A stretch of 64,000 nucleotides of DNA. Origin: Neobacillus cucumis. GTDB lineage: Bacteria; Bacillota; Bacilli; Bacillales; Cytobacillaceae. Positions 53,765 through 62,013 of the stretch are shown in pieces (the stretch's first letter is position 1; each line of letters opens with the position of its first letter). Below the pieces are notes generated by a model, which was not told the DNA's origin, searched no databases, and saw only the letters and a list, made by a program, of their open reading frames with translations. Position numbers and translations under genes: made by a program. Location: contig NZ_PGVE01000063.1 of NCBI RefSeq assembly GCF_002860255.1, positions 1 through 64,000 of the forward strand, in the 5' to 3' direction.

Positions 53765-54964
53765 ATGGGAAGAAAAGCACTCGAAGGTTTAAGAGTGTTG
53801 GAAATGGGTCAGCTCATTGCAGGGCCATTTGCTTCTCGGCTACTGGCGGAGTTTGGCGCAGACGTAATAAAGGTGGAGTCACCTACAACAGGAGATCCTA
53901 TACGAACATGGCGTATAGTCGAGAACGGTACCAGCCTCTGGTGGTATGTACAATCAAGGAATAAGAAGTCTATAACAGTAGATTTACGGCAGGAGGAAGG
54001 CCAGGAAATTATCCGCCGCCTTGTAAAAGAAATTGATATTTTAATAGAGAACTTCCGTCCTGGTACGATGGAAAAATGGGGTCTCAGCTTTGAAGAATTA
54101 AAGAAGATTAATCCAAGATTGATTATGCTTCGAGTTTCTGGTTATGGACAGGATGGGCCTTATCGAGATAAGCCAGGATTTGGCTCGATCGGTGAAGCAA
54201 TGGGAGGCCTTCGTTATATCACCGGTTATCCTGACCGTCCGCCAACAAGGGTAGGAATCAGTATCGGGGACTCCCTGTCAGCTCTTTATGCAGTAATCGG
54301 GGCATTGATGGCAGTTTATCACCGCGATGTAAACGGAACAGGTGAGGGGCAAGTAATTGACGTTGCACTTTATGAATCAGTGTTCAGTCTGATGGAAAGC
54401 ACTATTCCGGAATACGACCGGGCAGGGGTGATCAGGGAAAGAACAGGCAGCACTTTACCGGGAATTACTCCTTCGAACACGTACGCTTGTGCCGATGGCA
54501 AGTATGTAGTAATTGGAGCAAACGGCGATGCCATTTTTAAACGTTTGATGAATGCTATTGGCCGTGAAGATATTGCAGAAGATCCACAATTCGAGAACAA
54601 TGCAAAACGTTCAGAACATGCTGAATACCTGGACAGAATTATTGAAGATTGGACTAAGAGCATGCCTTTTAGCGAGGTTATTAAGTATCTCGATGCTGCT
54701 AAGGTTCCAGCTGGATCCATTTACTCTGCTGAAGATATATTGAATGATCCTCACTACCAGGCTCGTCAAATGATACAGGACGTGGAAGTAGAGGGACTCG
54801 GAAATCTTAAAATGCCTGGTATAGTTCCTAAAATGAGCGCTACACCTGGCGGTATTGAATGGGCAGGTCCTAAACTTGGACAACACACAGAGGATGTTCT
54901 TAAAGAAAAGTTACAATTAACAAAAGAGCAAATTGTGGAATTAAAGGACAAGGGAATTATTTAA
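53765..54964 (+). CDS. Class III (CaiB/BaiF) CoA-transferase
   Basis: The 399-residue enzyme has the family start LEGLRVLEMGQLIAGPFASRLLAEFGADVIKVE and the catalytic Asp in GISIGDSLSAL, which falls at residue 169 as in formyl-CoA transferase. ATG 53765 is 9 bases after GGGAG. Family members include succinyl-CoA:citramalate and itaconate CoA-transferases. Next to a LeuCD-type hydro-lyase and an HMGL-type lyase, activation of (R)-citramalate or a relative is the simplest role (inference). Confidence 0.9.
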   Translation: MGRKALEGLRVLEMGQLIAGPFASRLLAEFGADVIKVESPTTGDPIRTWRIVENGTSLWWYVQSRNKKSITVDLRQEEGQEIIRRLVKEIDILIENFRPGTMEKWGLSFEELKKINPRLIMLRVSGYGQDGPYRDKPGFGSIGEAMGGLRYITGYPDRPPTRVGISIGDSLSALYAVIGALMAVYHRDVNGTGEGQVIDVALYESVFSLMESTIPEYDRAGVIRERTGSTLPGITPSNTYACADGKYVVIGANGDAIFKRLMNAIGREDIAEDPQFENNAKRSEHAEYLDRIIEDWTKSMPFSEVIKYLDAAKVPAGSIYSAEDILNDPHYQARQMIQDVEVEGLGNLKMPGIVPKMSATPGGIEWAGPKLGQHTEDVLKEKLQLTKEQIVELKDKGII

Positions 54965-54980
54965 GAAGGGACTGATAGTC

Positions 54981-56255
54981 ATGGGAATGACCATGTCAGA
55001 AAAAATACTAGCCAAAGCATCTTGTCAGCCAAGTGTAAAAGCGGGAGATATCGTGTGGGCTCAAGTTGATATCGCTCTTATGCACGACTTATTAGGCCCT
55101 TGGCTTGTAGATGGAGGTTTTAAACGCCTTGGCGGTAAACTATATGATAAAGAAAAAGTAGTAATCGTTTCAGACCACTGTACACCACCTGCAACAGTCC
55201 AGCAGGCAGATATTTTAAAATTCACGCGCGACTGGGCAAAAGAGCAGGACCTTTCTTATTACTATGAATTTGAAGGTCCATGTCATCAGGTAATAGCAGA
55301 ACACGGCCATGTCCGTCCAGGCAGAGTCATCCTCGGTACAGATTCCCATACCTGTATGGCTGGTGGGTTAGGCGCTTTTGCTACAGGTATTGGTTCCACC
55401 GAAATGATTGGTGTTCTCTTAACTGGAGAAACCTGGCTGAAGGTTCCTGAAACCATTAAGATCGTTTGGGAGGGGGAACTTCCTGAAGGTGTTTATGCAA
55501 AAGACATGGTATTAAAAACAATTAAAGATTTGGGACATGCTGGGGCGACTTATCAGGCGCTAGAGTTTTCCGGGTCTGCTATTCAGAATCTATCCATCGA
55601 TGAGCGCCTCGTTCTGTCTAATATGGCTGTTGAAGCAGGCGCTAAAACAGGATTGATTGAACCAGATGAAAAGGTTATGGAATACCTTCGAGCTAGAGGT
55701 GTAACAGACGATATTGAATTCTTTAAAAGTGATGAAGATGCTGAATATATCCGCACCCTCCACTATAATGCCTCCGAGCTTGAACCACAGGTTGCTTGTC
55801 CGCACGAAGTGGATAATGTTCATCCAGTGAGCTCAGTTCAAGGGGTTAAAGTAGACCAGGTGTATCTGGGGTCCTGTACTAACGGAAGAATCAATGATTT
55901 ACGAATCGCAGCTAAAATCTTAAAGGGTAAGAAAATAGCGAAAGGCATCCGCTGCCTCGTTGTACCTGCTTCCCAGCATATCTGGATGCAGGCTAGCAAA
56001 GAAGGGATTTTGGATATCTTGACCGAAGCCGGCTGTATTGTAAATATGCCTTCCTGCGGAGCGTGCGGCGGATTTACAAGCGGGGTTATAGGTGCAGGCG
56101 AAGTCGTAATGTCCTCCTCTAACCGGAATTTCCGAGGAAGAATGGGGAGTCCAAAAGGAGAGGTGTATTTAGGCTCACCAGCATCAGTTGCGGCAACAGC
56201 TCTTGAGGGGAAAATAACTGATCCTCGAAAATATTTATTGGAGGGAGTCTTGTAA
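54981..56255 (+). CDS. Aconitase-family hydro-lyase large subunit (LeuC-like)
   Basis: The 424-residue protein has the 4Fe-4S ligands Cys299 (LGSCTNGR), Cys359 and Cys362 (PSCGACGG), the substrate loop GTDSHTCMAGGLGAF and SDHCTPP. Its length fits the short LeuC2/HacA/DmdA branch, not the 470-residue biosynthetic LeuC. The small subunit starts directly after its stop. Enzymes of this branch hydrate maleate, citraconate or dimethylmaleate as well as isopropylmaleate, and the gene neighbours point to a catabolic role. Confidence 0.9.
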   Translation: MGMTMSEKILAKASCQPSVKAGDIVWAQVDIALMHDLLGPWLVDGGFKRLGGKLYDKEKVVIVSDHCTPPATVQQADILKFTRDWAKEQDLSYYYEFEGPCHQVIAEHGHVRPGRVILGTDSHTCMAGGLGAFATGIGSTEMIGVLLTGETWLKVPETIKIVWEGELPEGVYAKDMVLKTIKDLGHAGATYQALEFSGSAIQNLSIDERLVLSNMAVEAGAKTGLIEPDEKVMEYLRARGVTDDIEFFKSDEDAEYIRTLHYNASELEPQVACPHEVDNVHPVSSVQGVKVDQVYLGSCTNGRINDLRIAAKILKGKKIAKGIRCLVVPASQHIWMQASKEGILDILTEAGCIVNMPSCGACGGFTSGVIGAGEVVMSSSNRNFRGRMGSPKGEVYLGSPASVAATALEGKITDPRKYLLEGVL

Positions 56256-56753
56256 ATGTCTTTTGTTATCCGTGGACAAGTGTGGAAATACGGTGACAAT
56301 ATCAATACCGATATTATTTCACCAGGTCAATATATGAGCCTGCCAGTTGATAAACAGGCAGAACATGCAATGGAAGCGGTCGACCCTGCCTTCCATGAAA
56401 AAGTAAAACCCGGAGATATTTTGGTAGCAGGCAACAATTTTGGGTCCGGTTCAAGCCGCGAAACAGCACAAATGGTATTAAAACATCACAAAATCGGTGC
56501 AATCATTGCGAACTCCTTTGCCCGAATTTTTTACAGAAATTCGATTAACGTGGGGCTGCCGGTTGTAGAAATGACAGACACATCTTTAATTGAAGAGGGC
56601 GATGATATTGAAATCGACCTCTTGGCAGGAAAAATAATTAATCACACAAAACAGACTGAGTATAAAGGTACTAAACTCCCTGAACATTTAATCGAAATGG
56701 TTGAACTCGGCGGTTTGGAACCTTATTTAGCTAAGAAATTGGGAATTTCCTAA
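56256..56753 (+). CDS. Aconitase-family hydro-lyase small subunit (LeuD-like)
   Basis: The 165-residue swivel domain has WKYGDNINTDIISPGQY, the substrate-binding NFGSGSSRETAQ and IIANSFARIFYRNSIN. It starts with zero gap after the large-subunit stop and has GGAGGG upstream, so both subunits are made in equal amounts. It completes the Fe-S hydro-lyase. Confidence 0.9.
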   Translation: MSFVIRGQVWKYGDNINTDIISPGQYMSLPVDKQAEHAMEAVDPAFHEKVKPGDILVAGNNFGSGSSRETAQMVLKHHKIGAIIANSFARIFYRNSINVGLPVVEMTDTSLIEEGDDIEIDLLAGKIINHTKQTEYKGTKLPEHLIEMVELGGLEPYLAKKLGIS

Positions 56754-56777
56754 ACTAGAGAAAAGGAGGGTCCCCCA

Positions 56778-57680
56778 ATGAAAACTCCAGAAAAAGTAGA
56801 CATTATCGAGGTAGGACCGAGGGACGGAATTCAAAACGAGTCAAATTTTATATCTACGGATAAAAAAATCGAATTGATTAATGCGTTAAATAAAACCGGA
56901 ATTAAAAGAATGGAAGCCACTTCCTTTGTACATCCAAAATATGTTCCACAAATGAGGGATGCCAAAGATGTTCTCGAAGGAATTGAACTAGATCCTTCTA
57001 TTCAGTACATGGCACTGATTCCAAATGAAAAGGGCTATGACCGTGCCATTGCTAGCGGCATTAAAGCTCTCTCTCTTGTTGTTGGAGCAAGTGACAGCTT
57101 CAATTTAAAAAATGTCAAAATGACAAGAGAGAAATCCATTGAAAGTTTTGAAACTGTAATTAAAAAAGCGAAAGATCAGGATATTTTTATCCGTTATAAT
57201 ATTGCCACTTCCTTCTGGTGTCCATTTGAAGGTAAAGTAGATTCTAGCATAGTTTTAGATATAGTAGAAAAAGCTGAACAGCTCGGCGTCGATGAAATTG
57301 TTATTTGTGATACAATTGGCAGGGCAAACCCTTTACAAGTTTTTCATGTATTAGAAAAAACTATATCGTTAAAAACAAAGGCAGTACTTACTGCCCACTT
57401 CCATGATACATATGGAATGGCACTAGCCAATGTAACTGCAGCTCTTGAGGCGGGTGTGACACGTTTTGACGCTTCAATTGGTGGTCTTGGCGGATGTCCT
57501 TTCGCTCCAGGTGCGGCAGGAAATGCCGCTACAGAAGATATTGTTTTTATGTTGCATGAAATGGGAATTGAAACAGGAATTGACTTAAATCAGCTTCTAG
57601 CATGTGTTGAATTGGTCAAGCCTTTAACAAATCGGAATTTAACCGGCCATCTCAATAAAGTAGAGGAATGCAGATTATAG
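56778..57680 (+). CDS. HMG-CoA lyase-family acyl-CoA lyase
   Basis: The 300-residue TIM-barrel enzyme has VDIIEVGPRDGIQNE (metal Asp), the HFHDTYGMALAN metal-binding His pair and the active-site Cys loop GGLGGCPFAPGAAGNAATED. These are HMG-CoA lyase hallmarks, but the family also includes (R)-citramalyl-CoA lyase of the 3-hydroxypropionate cycle. With the CoA-transferase and hydro-lyase beside it, cleavage of citramalyl-CoA to acetyl-CoA and pyruvate is likely (inference). AAAAGGAGGG precedes ATG 56778. Confidence 0.88.
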   Translation: MKTPEKVDIIEVGPRDGIQNESNFISTDKKIELINALNKTGIKRMEATSFVHPKYVPQMRDAKDVLEGIELDPSIQYMALIPNEKGYDRAIASGIKALSLVVGASDSFNLKNVKMTREKSIESFETVIKKAKDQDIFIRYNIATSFWCPFEGKVDSSIVLDIVEKAEQLGVDEIVICDTIGRANPLQVFHVLEKTISLKTKAVLTAHFHDTYGMALANVTAALEAGVTRFDASIGGLGGCPFAPGAAGNAATEDIVFMLHEMGIETGIDLNQLLACVELVKPLTNRNLTGHLNKVEECRL

Positions 57681-57706
57681 ATTCATATTTTAGGAGGATT
57701 ACTACC

Positions 57707-58462
57707 ATGACTAAAAACTTCCGAGTAGGACTTATCGTACCAAGTTCAAATACAACAATGGAAACAGAAATACCAGCGATGCTAAATTCTAGAGTGCAAC
57801 TGTTCCCTGAGGAAACTTTTACTTTCCATTCTTCCAGGATGAGAATGATGCATGTAAATCCAGAGGAATTAAAACAGATGGATGTAGAAAGTGATCGCTG
57901 TGCTGTAGAACTTTCTGATGCACGCTGTGATGTTCTTGCCTATGCATGCCTCATTGCAATTATGTGTCAGGGCCCTGGATATCATCAGGTTTCTGAAGAA
58001 AGACTTGGCCAAGCAACGGCAGACAATGGGGCGGCCACCCCGATTGTCAGTAGTGCTGGCGCGCTAATTGATGGTATTAAAACCATTGGTGCTAAAAAAG
58101 TATCCATAATCACACCTTATATGAAGCCTTTAACTAATATGGTAATTGAGTATTTGAATACTGCCGGGATTGAAGTAATTGACAGCATTAGCCTTGAAGT
58201 TGCAGATAACCTTGAAGTAGGAAGACTCGATCCGATGAATCTTCTTGAACATGCTGAGAGACTGAATATTGAAGGAGCTGACGCAGTTGTTCTTTCTGCC
58301 TGCGTCCAGATGCCGTCATTACCTGCAATTCAAAAGGTGCAGGACAAATTGGGATTGCCTGTTCTTTCAGCGGCAACTTCAACTGTTTACAAAATCTTAA
58401 AAGGGTTAAATCTTAAAGCGGAAGTTCCAAATGCTGGACACCTACTTTCAGGTAAATTCTAA
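57707..58462 (+). CDS. Maleate isomerase / Asp-Glu racemase family protein
   Basis: The 251-residue protein matches maleate cis-trans isomerases: FRVGLIVPSSNTTMETEIP, FHSSRMRMM, first catalytic Cys81 in AYACLIAIM and second Cys199 in VLSACVQMPS. These convert maleate to fumarate; a methylated substrate would give citraconate/mesaconate interconversion. It starts at ATG 57707 after AGGAGG. It is within the same operon, with a weak hairpin after it. Confidence 0.88.
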   Translation: MTKNFRVGLIVPSSNTTMETEIPAMLNSRVQLFPEETFTFHSSRMRMMHVNPEELKQMDVESDRCAVELSDARCDVLAYACLIAIMCQGPGYHQVSEERLGQATADNGAATPIVSSAGALIDGIKTIGAKKVSIITPYMKPLTNMVIEYLNTAGIEVIDSISLEVADNLEVGRLDPMNLLEHAERLNIEGADAVVLSACVQMPSLPAIQKVQDKLGLPVLSAATSTVYKILKGLNLKAEVPNAGHLLSGKF

Positions 58463-58492
58463 GTTCCCGGAATTGAATTATTTATTCAAAAG

Positions 58493-58524
58493 AAGGGATG
58501 GCAGACAAAAGCCATCCCTTTTGT
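58493..58524 (+). terminator. Intra-operon hairpin before the D-malate dehydrogenase gene
   Basis: AAGGGATGGC and GCCATCCCTT form a 10-bp perfect stem, followed by TTGTCT. The weak T run suggests partial termination. Confidence 0.6.
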
Positions 58525-58558
58525 CTAAGAGGCAACAAAACTGGTGAGGAGAGTATTT

Positions 58559-59638
58559 ATGAAGAAGACATATAAGATCGCTGTTATAGCGGGAGATGGA
58601 ATCGGGCCAGAGGTATTAACGGAAGGAATTAAAGTTTTAAATAGAGTGGCTGAACTCGATGGCAGCTTTGAATTTGAATTTACTCATTTTCCTTGGGGCT
58701 GTGAATATTATTTAAGTAATGGAAAAATGATGGACGACGATGGCCTTGAACAGCTAAAGGCTTTTGATGCTATTTATCTGGGTGCAGTTGGTTTTCCAGG
58801 GGTGCCAGACCACATTTCCCTTTGGGATCTGCTTCTCAAGATTCGCAAAGGCTTTGACCAGTATGTAAATATTCGCCCAATTAAGTTGCTTGAAGGTGCA
58901 CCTTGTCCTCTAAAAGATATTAGCCGCGATCAAATTGACATGTTGGTGATTAGGGAAAACAGTGAAGGGGAGTACGCAGGTGCTGGAGATTGGCTTTTCA
59001 AGGGACAACCTCATGAAGTGGTACTTCAAACAGGCGTGTTTTCCAGAAATGGTGTAGAAAGAATTATTCGCTATGCATATGAAGAAGCAAGAAAACAAGG
59101 AAAATCGCTTACAAGCATAAGTAAAGGTAATGCATTGAATTACTCGATGGTTTTTTGGGATCAGGTCTTTGATGAGGTTGGGAGAGAATACCCGGATGTA
59201 AAGACCCATTCCTATTTGGTTGATGCAGCGGCAATGTTTTTTGTAAAACAGCCTTGGCGCTTTGAAATTGTCGTAACAAGCAACTTGTTTGGGGATATCA
59301 TTACCGATTTAGGAGCTGCTATTGCCGGAGGATTGGGACTTGCTGCAGGTGCAAATATTAACCCAACACGTGAGTTCCCATCTATGTTCGAACCAATCCA
59401 CGGATCAGCACCTGACATCGCAGGAAAAGGCATTGCAAACCCATTAGCCACCATCTGGTCAGCTAGTCAAATTCTTGATTTCTTTGGCCATGATGATTGG
59501 GGAAAAGAAGTATTAAACTCCATTGAAAAGGTTATGTTAGAAGGCGAAGTACTGACTCCTGACATGGGAGGTCAGTCATCTACTCAGGAAGTAGGGCAAG
59601 CGGTAACAGGCAAACTTAACATATTCTTGAAAAAATAA
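58559..59638 (+). CDS. D-malate/tartrate dehydrogenase (decarboxylating), IPMDH family
   Basis: The 359-residue enzyme has IAVIAGDGIGPEV, the substrate loop NIRPIKLLEG, VIRENSEGEYAGAG, the metal Asp region NLFGDIITDLGAAIAGGLGL and EPIHGSAPDIAGKGIANP. The LWDLLLKIRK segment fits the TtuC/DmlA (B. subtilis YcsA) subgroup rather than LeuB. It would oxidise D-malate to pyruvate with NAD. It starts at ATG 58559 after GAGGAGAG. Last gene of the operon. Confidence 0.9.
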   Translation: MKKTYKIAVIAGDGIGPEVLTEGIKVLNRVAELDGSFEFEFTHFPWGCEYYLSNGKMMDDDGLEQLKAFDAIYLGAVGFPGVPDHISLWDLLLKIRKGFDQYVNIRPIKLLEGAPCPLKDISRDQIDMLVIRENSEGEYAGAGDWLFKGQPHEVVLQTGVFSRNGVERIIRYAYEEARKQGKSLTSISKGNALNYSMVFWDQVFDEVGREYPDVKTHSYLVDAAAMFFVKQPWRFEIVVTSNLFGDIITDLGAAIAGGLGLAAGANINPTREFPSMFEPIHGSAPDIAGKGIANPLATIWSASQILDFFGHDDWGKEVLNSIEKVMLEGEVLTPDMGGQSSTQEVGQAVTGKLNIFLKK

Positions 59639-59923
59639 AAGTGTAATGAGATTTAGGTTCAAACAACCATACGCTTAAGGAAAATAAGGGCAATTGTCAT
59701 TGAGAAAGCTGTCTATTCCCTGGCCGGGCATGTCATATTGTTCGGCCTTATTAATTTATGTAACTCAGTTTTATGACAACTGCTAATAGTCTTTTTGACC
59801 CAGTCACTTTATTTATTAACTCCTATAAGATATGAGTTTTTAAGGGCTGCCGGAATTCGAGTCATTACACTTATACTTATCAAGTATACTGCATTTTAAT
59901 TTCATTAAAGGAGATTACATGAC

Positions 59924-60220
59924 ATGATAGTTCTCACAGCAAAATACCATTGTAAGGCTGGTATGGGAGATACGGTAGAACAAGCATTGAGAGAAATGAT
60001 CTTGTTAGTCAAGGAGGAGAAAGGATGTATTCACTACCTAGTGAACCGCTCGAAAGACGACCCAGACGCTTTTTTACTGTTTGAGCAGTATCAAGACGAA
60101 CAAGCACTTGCAAGCCACTCAGAAACGCCTTACTTTAAGAGAATTGTTTTAGATACAATCGTCCCCTTACTCGAAAATCGGGAACGCACTTTTTATACAC
60201 CTGTAACGAATCTTTCTTAA
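59924..60220 (+). CDS. Antibiotic biosynthesis monooxygenase (ABM) domain protein
   Basis: The 98-residue protein has the dimeric ferredoxin-like ABM fold: VLTAKYHCKAGMGDTVEQAL, EEKGCIHYLVNRSKDDPDAF, LLFEQYQDEQALASHSETPYF. Members include quinol monooxygenases (YgiN) and many of unknown role. AAAGGAG precedes ATG 59924. It is 285 bp past the operon end, and that gap has only a weak GGCCG/CGGCC hairpin near 59721-59747, so it is probably separately transcribed. Confidence 0.82.
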   Translation: MIVLTAKYHCKAGMGDTVEQALREMILLVKEEKGCIHYLVNRSKDDPDAFLLFEQYQDEQALASHSETPYFKRIVLDTIVPLLENRERTFYTPVTNLS

Positions 60221-60395
60221 CTAAAATACCTATCAACTCGTTCAAGCCTTCAGCAGTATTCAACTGTATTTGAACTTATGCTTTAGTAGGAATTCACAAG
60301 AAAAAAAATGGTGAAATAAGCAGAAATTGAAATGGCTCTAGACAATTATATAGTAGAAATAGAAAAAGGTATAAGAATCAAAATTCCGAAATGCC

Positions 60396-60725
60396 GGTCA
60401 AACATGTATTTGTACAAATCGTATTTATTTGCAAGAAGGCATTGCTGCATCATTTATACAAGAGTTCGCTGCAGCAGCTGCGTTATTAAAATTAGGTAGC
60501 GGCTTTGAAGAAGGTACTGACATAGGTCCGCTCATTAACTAGAATGCAATAGTAAAAGTATAAAGCATATCTCTGATGCAGTCGATAAAGGCGCTAAAAT
60601 ATTAGTGGGGGGCAACCAGCTTATTGCAAAGAACGGCTATTATTTTGAACCAACGATGTTAAGTGGGGTAACAGATGAAATGGTTTGTATGAAAGAAGAA
60701 ACATTTGGACCGGTTGCACCAAGCT
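60396..60725 (+). pseudogene. Aldehyde dehydrogenase (GabD-like) fragment
   Basis: The frame from 60396 reads GQTCICTNRIYLQEG, including the catalytic Cys, then LGSGFEEGTDIGPLIN, stop codons, SDAVDKGAKILVGGNQ, GYYFEPTMLSGVTDEM and KEETFGPVAP. This is the C-terminal third of a succinate-semialdehyde dehydrogenase-type enzyme with two stops and a frame change. Both ends are missing. Confidence 0.82.
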
Positions 60726-60789
60726 TCTTCGGAAGCTAAGTCTGATGCAGTGACATTAAGAGTTGGTTGGTTGCGAATTGGTTGATATG

Positions 60790-61195
60790 AAGCGCTAACA
60801 TATCGATTTTAAAAGGATGTCTATTCGCTTGAAAGCTGTAGATACTAAAACAAGGGTAAGTGGGGTCGTTACCTATTTCCGCTAGTACTGCTAAATTATT
60901 AACTGAGTATTTGCAGGAAACCGAGGAATTCGGCAATGAGTACGATTCTTAACGTATGAAGGAGAAAAGATCGGAGAGGCTACGGTCCGTGATAATCTGA
61001 GGATCTGCGGCCAAGTTGGGAAGATTAATAATAAACGTGTAGTTTCTCATGCTTTACTACATACAGGTCCGTTATTATATATCCTTAACGATAGGGATCA
61101 GTTTAGTTTGCAACGGATGCTTGGGCATTAGCATATGAACTTAGTCGGTCTTATTCTAATGAAGAACATGGACGTACAGAATCAGTATAGAACCC
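60790..61195 (+). pseudogene. Tyrosine recombinase/phage integrase fragment
   Basis: In two frames the DNA reads TAKLLTEYLQETEEFGNEY, then YEGEKIGEATVRDNLRICGQ, NNKRVVSHALLHTG and DQFSLQRMLGH, ending near QYRTHSPL. This is the core-to-C-terminal part of a tyrosine integrase. The HxxR box has lost its Arg (HALLHTG) and a stop follows the LGH box, so it is dead. A relic of a mobile element. Confidence 0.72.
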
Positions 61196-61276
61196 ATTCT
61201 CCGCTTAATTAGTATTAATAAAAAAGGATATTTGATTGAAAAAATTAAGCAAAATATTAATTTGAAGGTGGTTCCT

Positions 61277-61468
61277 ATGTCTTTCCAAGAAGATATTATG
61301 TTAATGGTAAAAAATATGGAAGTGGATGAAGCGAAAAAGTTACTTGCTTCTATATTTTTGAAATTACAAAAGGTAAATAACTATGATTACTCAAAAGAAA
61401 ATGCATACGAAGATATAAAAGAGTTATACCGAGAAGCAGTTGTTGGTAAAATGATGTTTGGTGAATAA
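61277..61468 (+). CDS. Small hypothetical protein
   Basis: The 63-residue helical protein SFQEDIMLMVKNMEVDEAKKLL, then KENAYEDIKELYREAV, starts at ATG 61277 with GAAGGTGG 5 bases upstream; an in-frame TTG at 61232 is an alternative. It is intact among decayed genes and has its own terminator. I do not recognise it. Confidence 0.45.
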   Translation: MSFQEDIMLMVKNMEVDEAKKLLASIFLKLQKVNNYDYSKENAYEDIKELYREAVVGKMMFGE

Positions 61469-61479
61469 TACGTGTTCTC

Positions 61480-61510
61480 CGCCACTTTAAACGTGGCGTT
61501 TTATTTTTTT
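61480..61510 (+). terminator. Terminator of the small gene at 61277
   Basis: CGCCAC and GTGGCG form a short stem, followed by TTTTATTTTTTT. Confidence 0.75.
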
Positions 61511-61557
61511 CCATAAGGAACATTTGTTTGTGTATAATAATAGTAAGGTGATGATTT

Positions 61558-61656
61558 TTGGCGATACGTGATCGCGGAATGGTAAAGTGGCAACCTGCGT
61601 TTCAACTGCCGGAACTGGTGAAGTTTTATCTCATGAGGAAGTTGAAAGATCAGTGA
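61558..61656 (+). pseudogene. YolD-like gene fragment
   Basis: TTG 61558 after AAGGTGATG opens AIRDRGMVKWQPAFQLPELVK, the conserved start of YolD-like proteins, but the frame leaves the family at once and stops after about 32 codons. The join to the IS66 relic suggests truncation by an insertion. Confidence 0.6.
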
Positions 61657-61860
61657 AACACGATTTTACAAGTGTGAAAAATATTTATATCTTTTGCGGT
61701 AAAACAGACATGTGAAAAGCAATTCATGGCCTCGCAACACTGATTCAAGATTCTTTCAAACTTGACCCATATGGCGATTCCATTTTCTTATTTTCAGGTT
61801 GGAGTAAAGATCGATATAAATGTTTATATTTTGACGGAGATTGCTTCGCCATGCTTTAAA
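61657..61860 (+). pseudogene. IS66 family accessory protein (TnpB/Orf2) fragment
   Basis: The frame reads FTSVKNIYIFCGKTDM, a TGA where the family has Arg, then KAIHGLATLIQDSFKLDPYGDSIFLF and CLYFDGDCFAML. This is the core of IS66 OrfB (TnpB), frameshifted after the DGDGF-type box. No TnpA or TnpC is left nearby. Confidence 0.78.
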
Positions 61861-61950
61861 AATGTTACAACAAATATTCGATGAAATAAACAGGAGACTA
61901 TATACGAAAGCTGGATATATGGTAAGCTTCATCTAGTAACAAATATAAAG

Positions 61951-61994
61951 AAAAAACCAACCTAGTTCTAATTATTAATGAAAGTTGGTTTTTT
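61951..61994. terminator. Terminator of the hybrid kinase gene
   Basis: AAAAAACCAAC and GTTGGTTTTTT pair over an A/T-rich loop; the minus strand continues with CTTT. It lies 19 bp past the hybrid kinase stop. Confidence 0.75.
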
Positions 61995-62013
61995 CTTTGA
62001 CTGCTTCAGGGGT

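Noticed and set aside
54981..56753. Leucine-biosynthetic leuCD
   Set aside because: The large subunit is about 424 residues (LeuC2/HacA-like), and no leuA or other branched-chain gene is near; the dehydrogenase fits DmlA/TtuC rather than LeuB.
59721..59747. Terminator after the D-malate dehydrogenase gene
   Set aside because: The GGCCG/CGGCC hairpin has only 5 bp and a poor T run, and it lies more than 80 bp past the stop.
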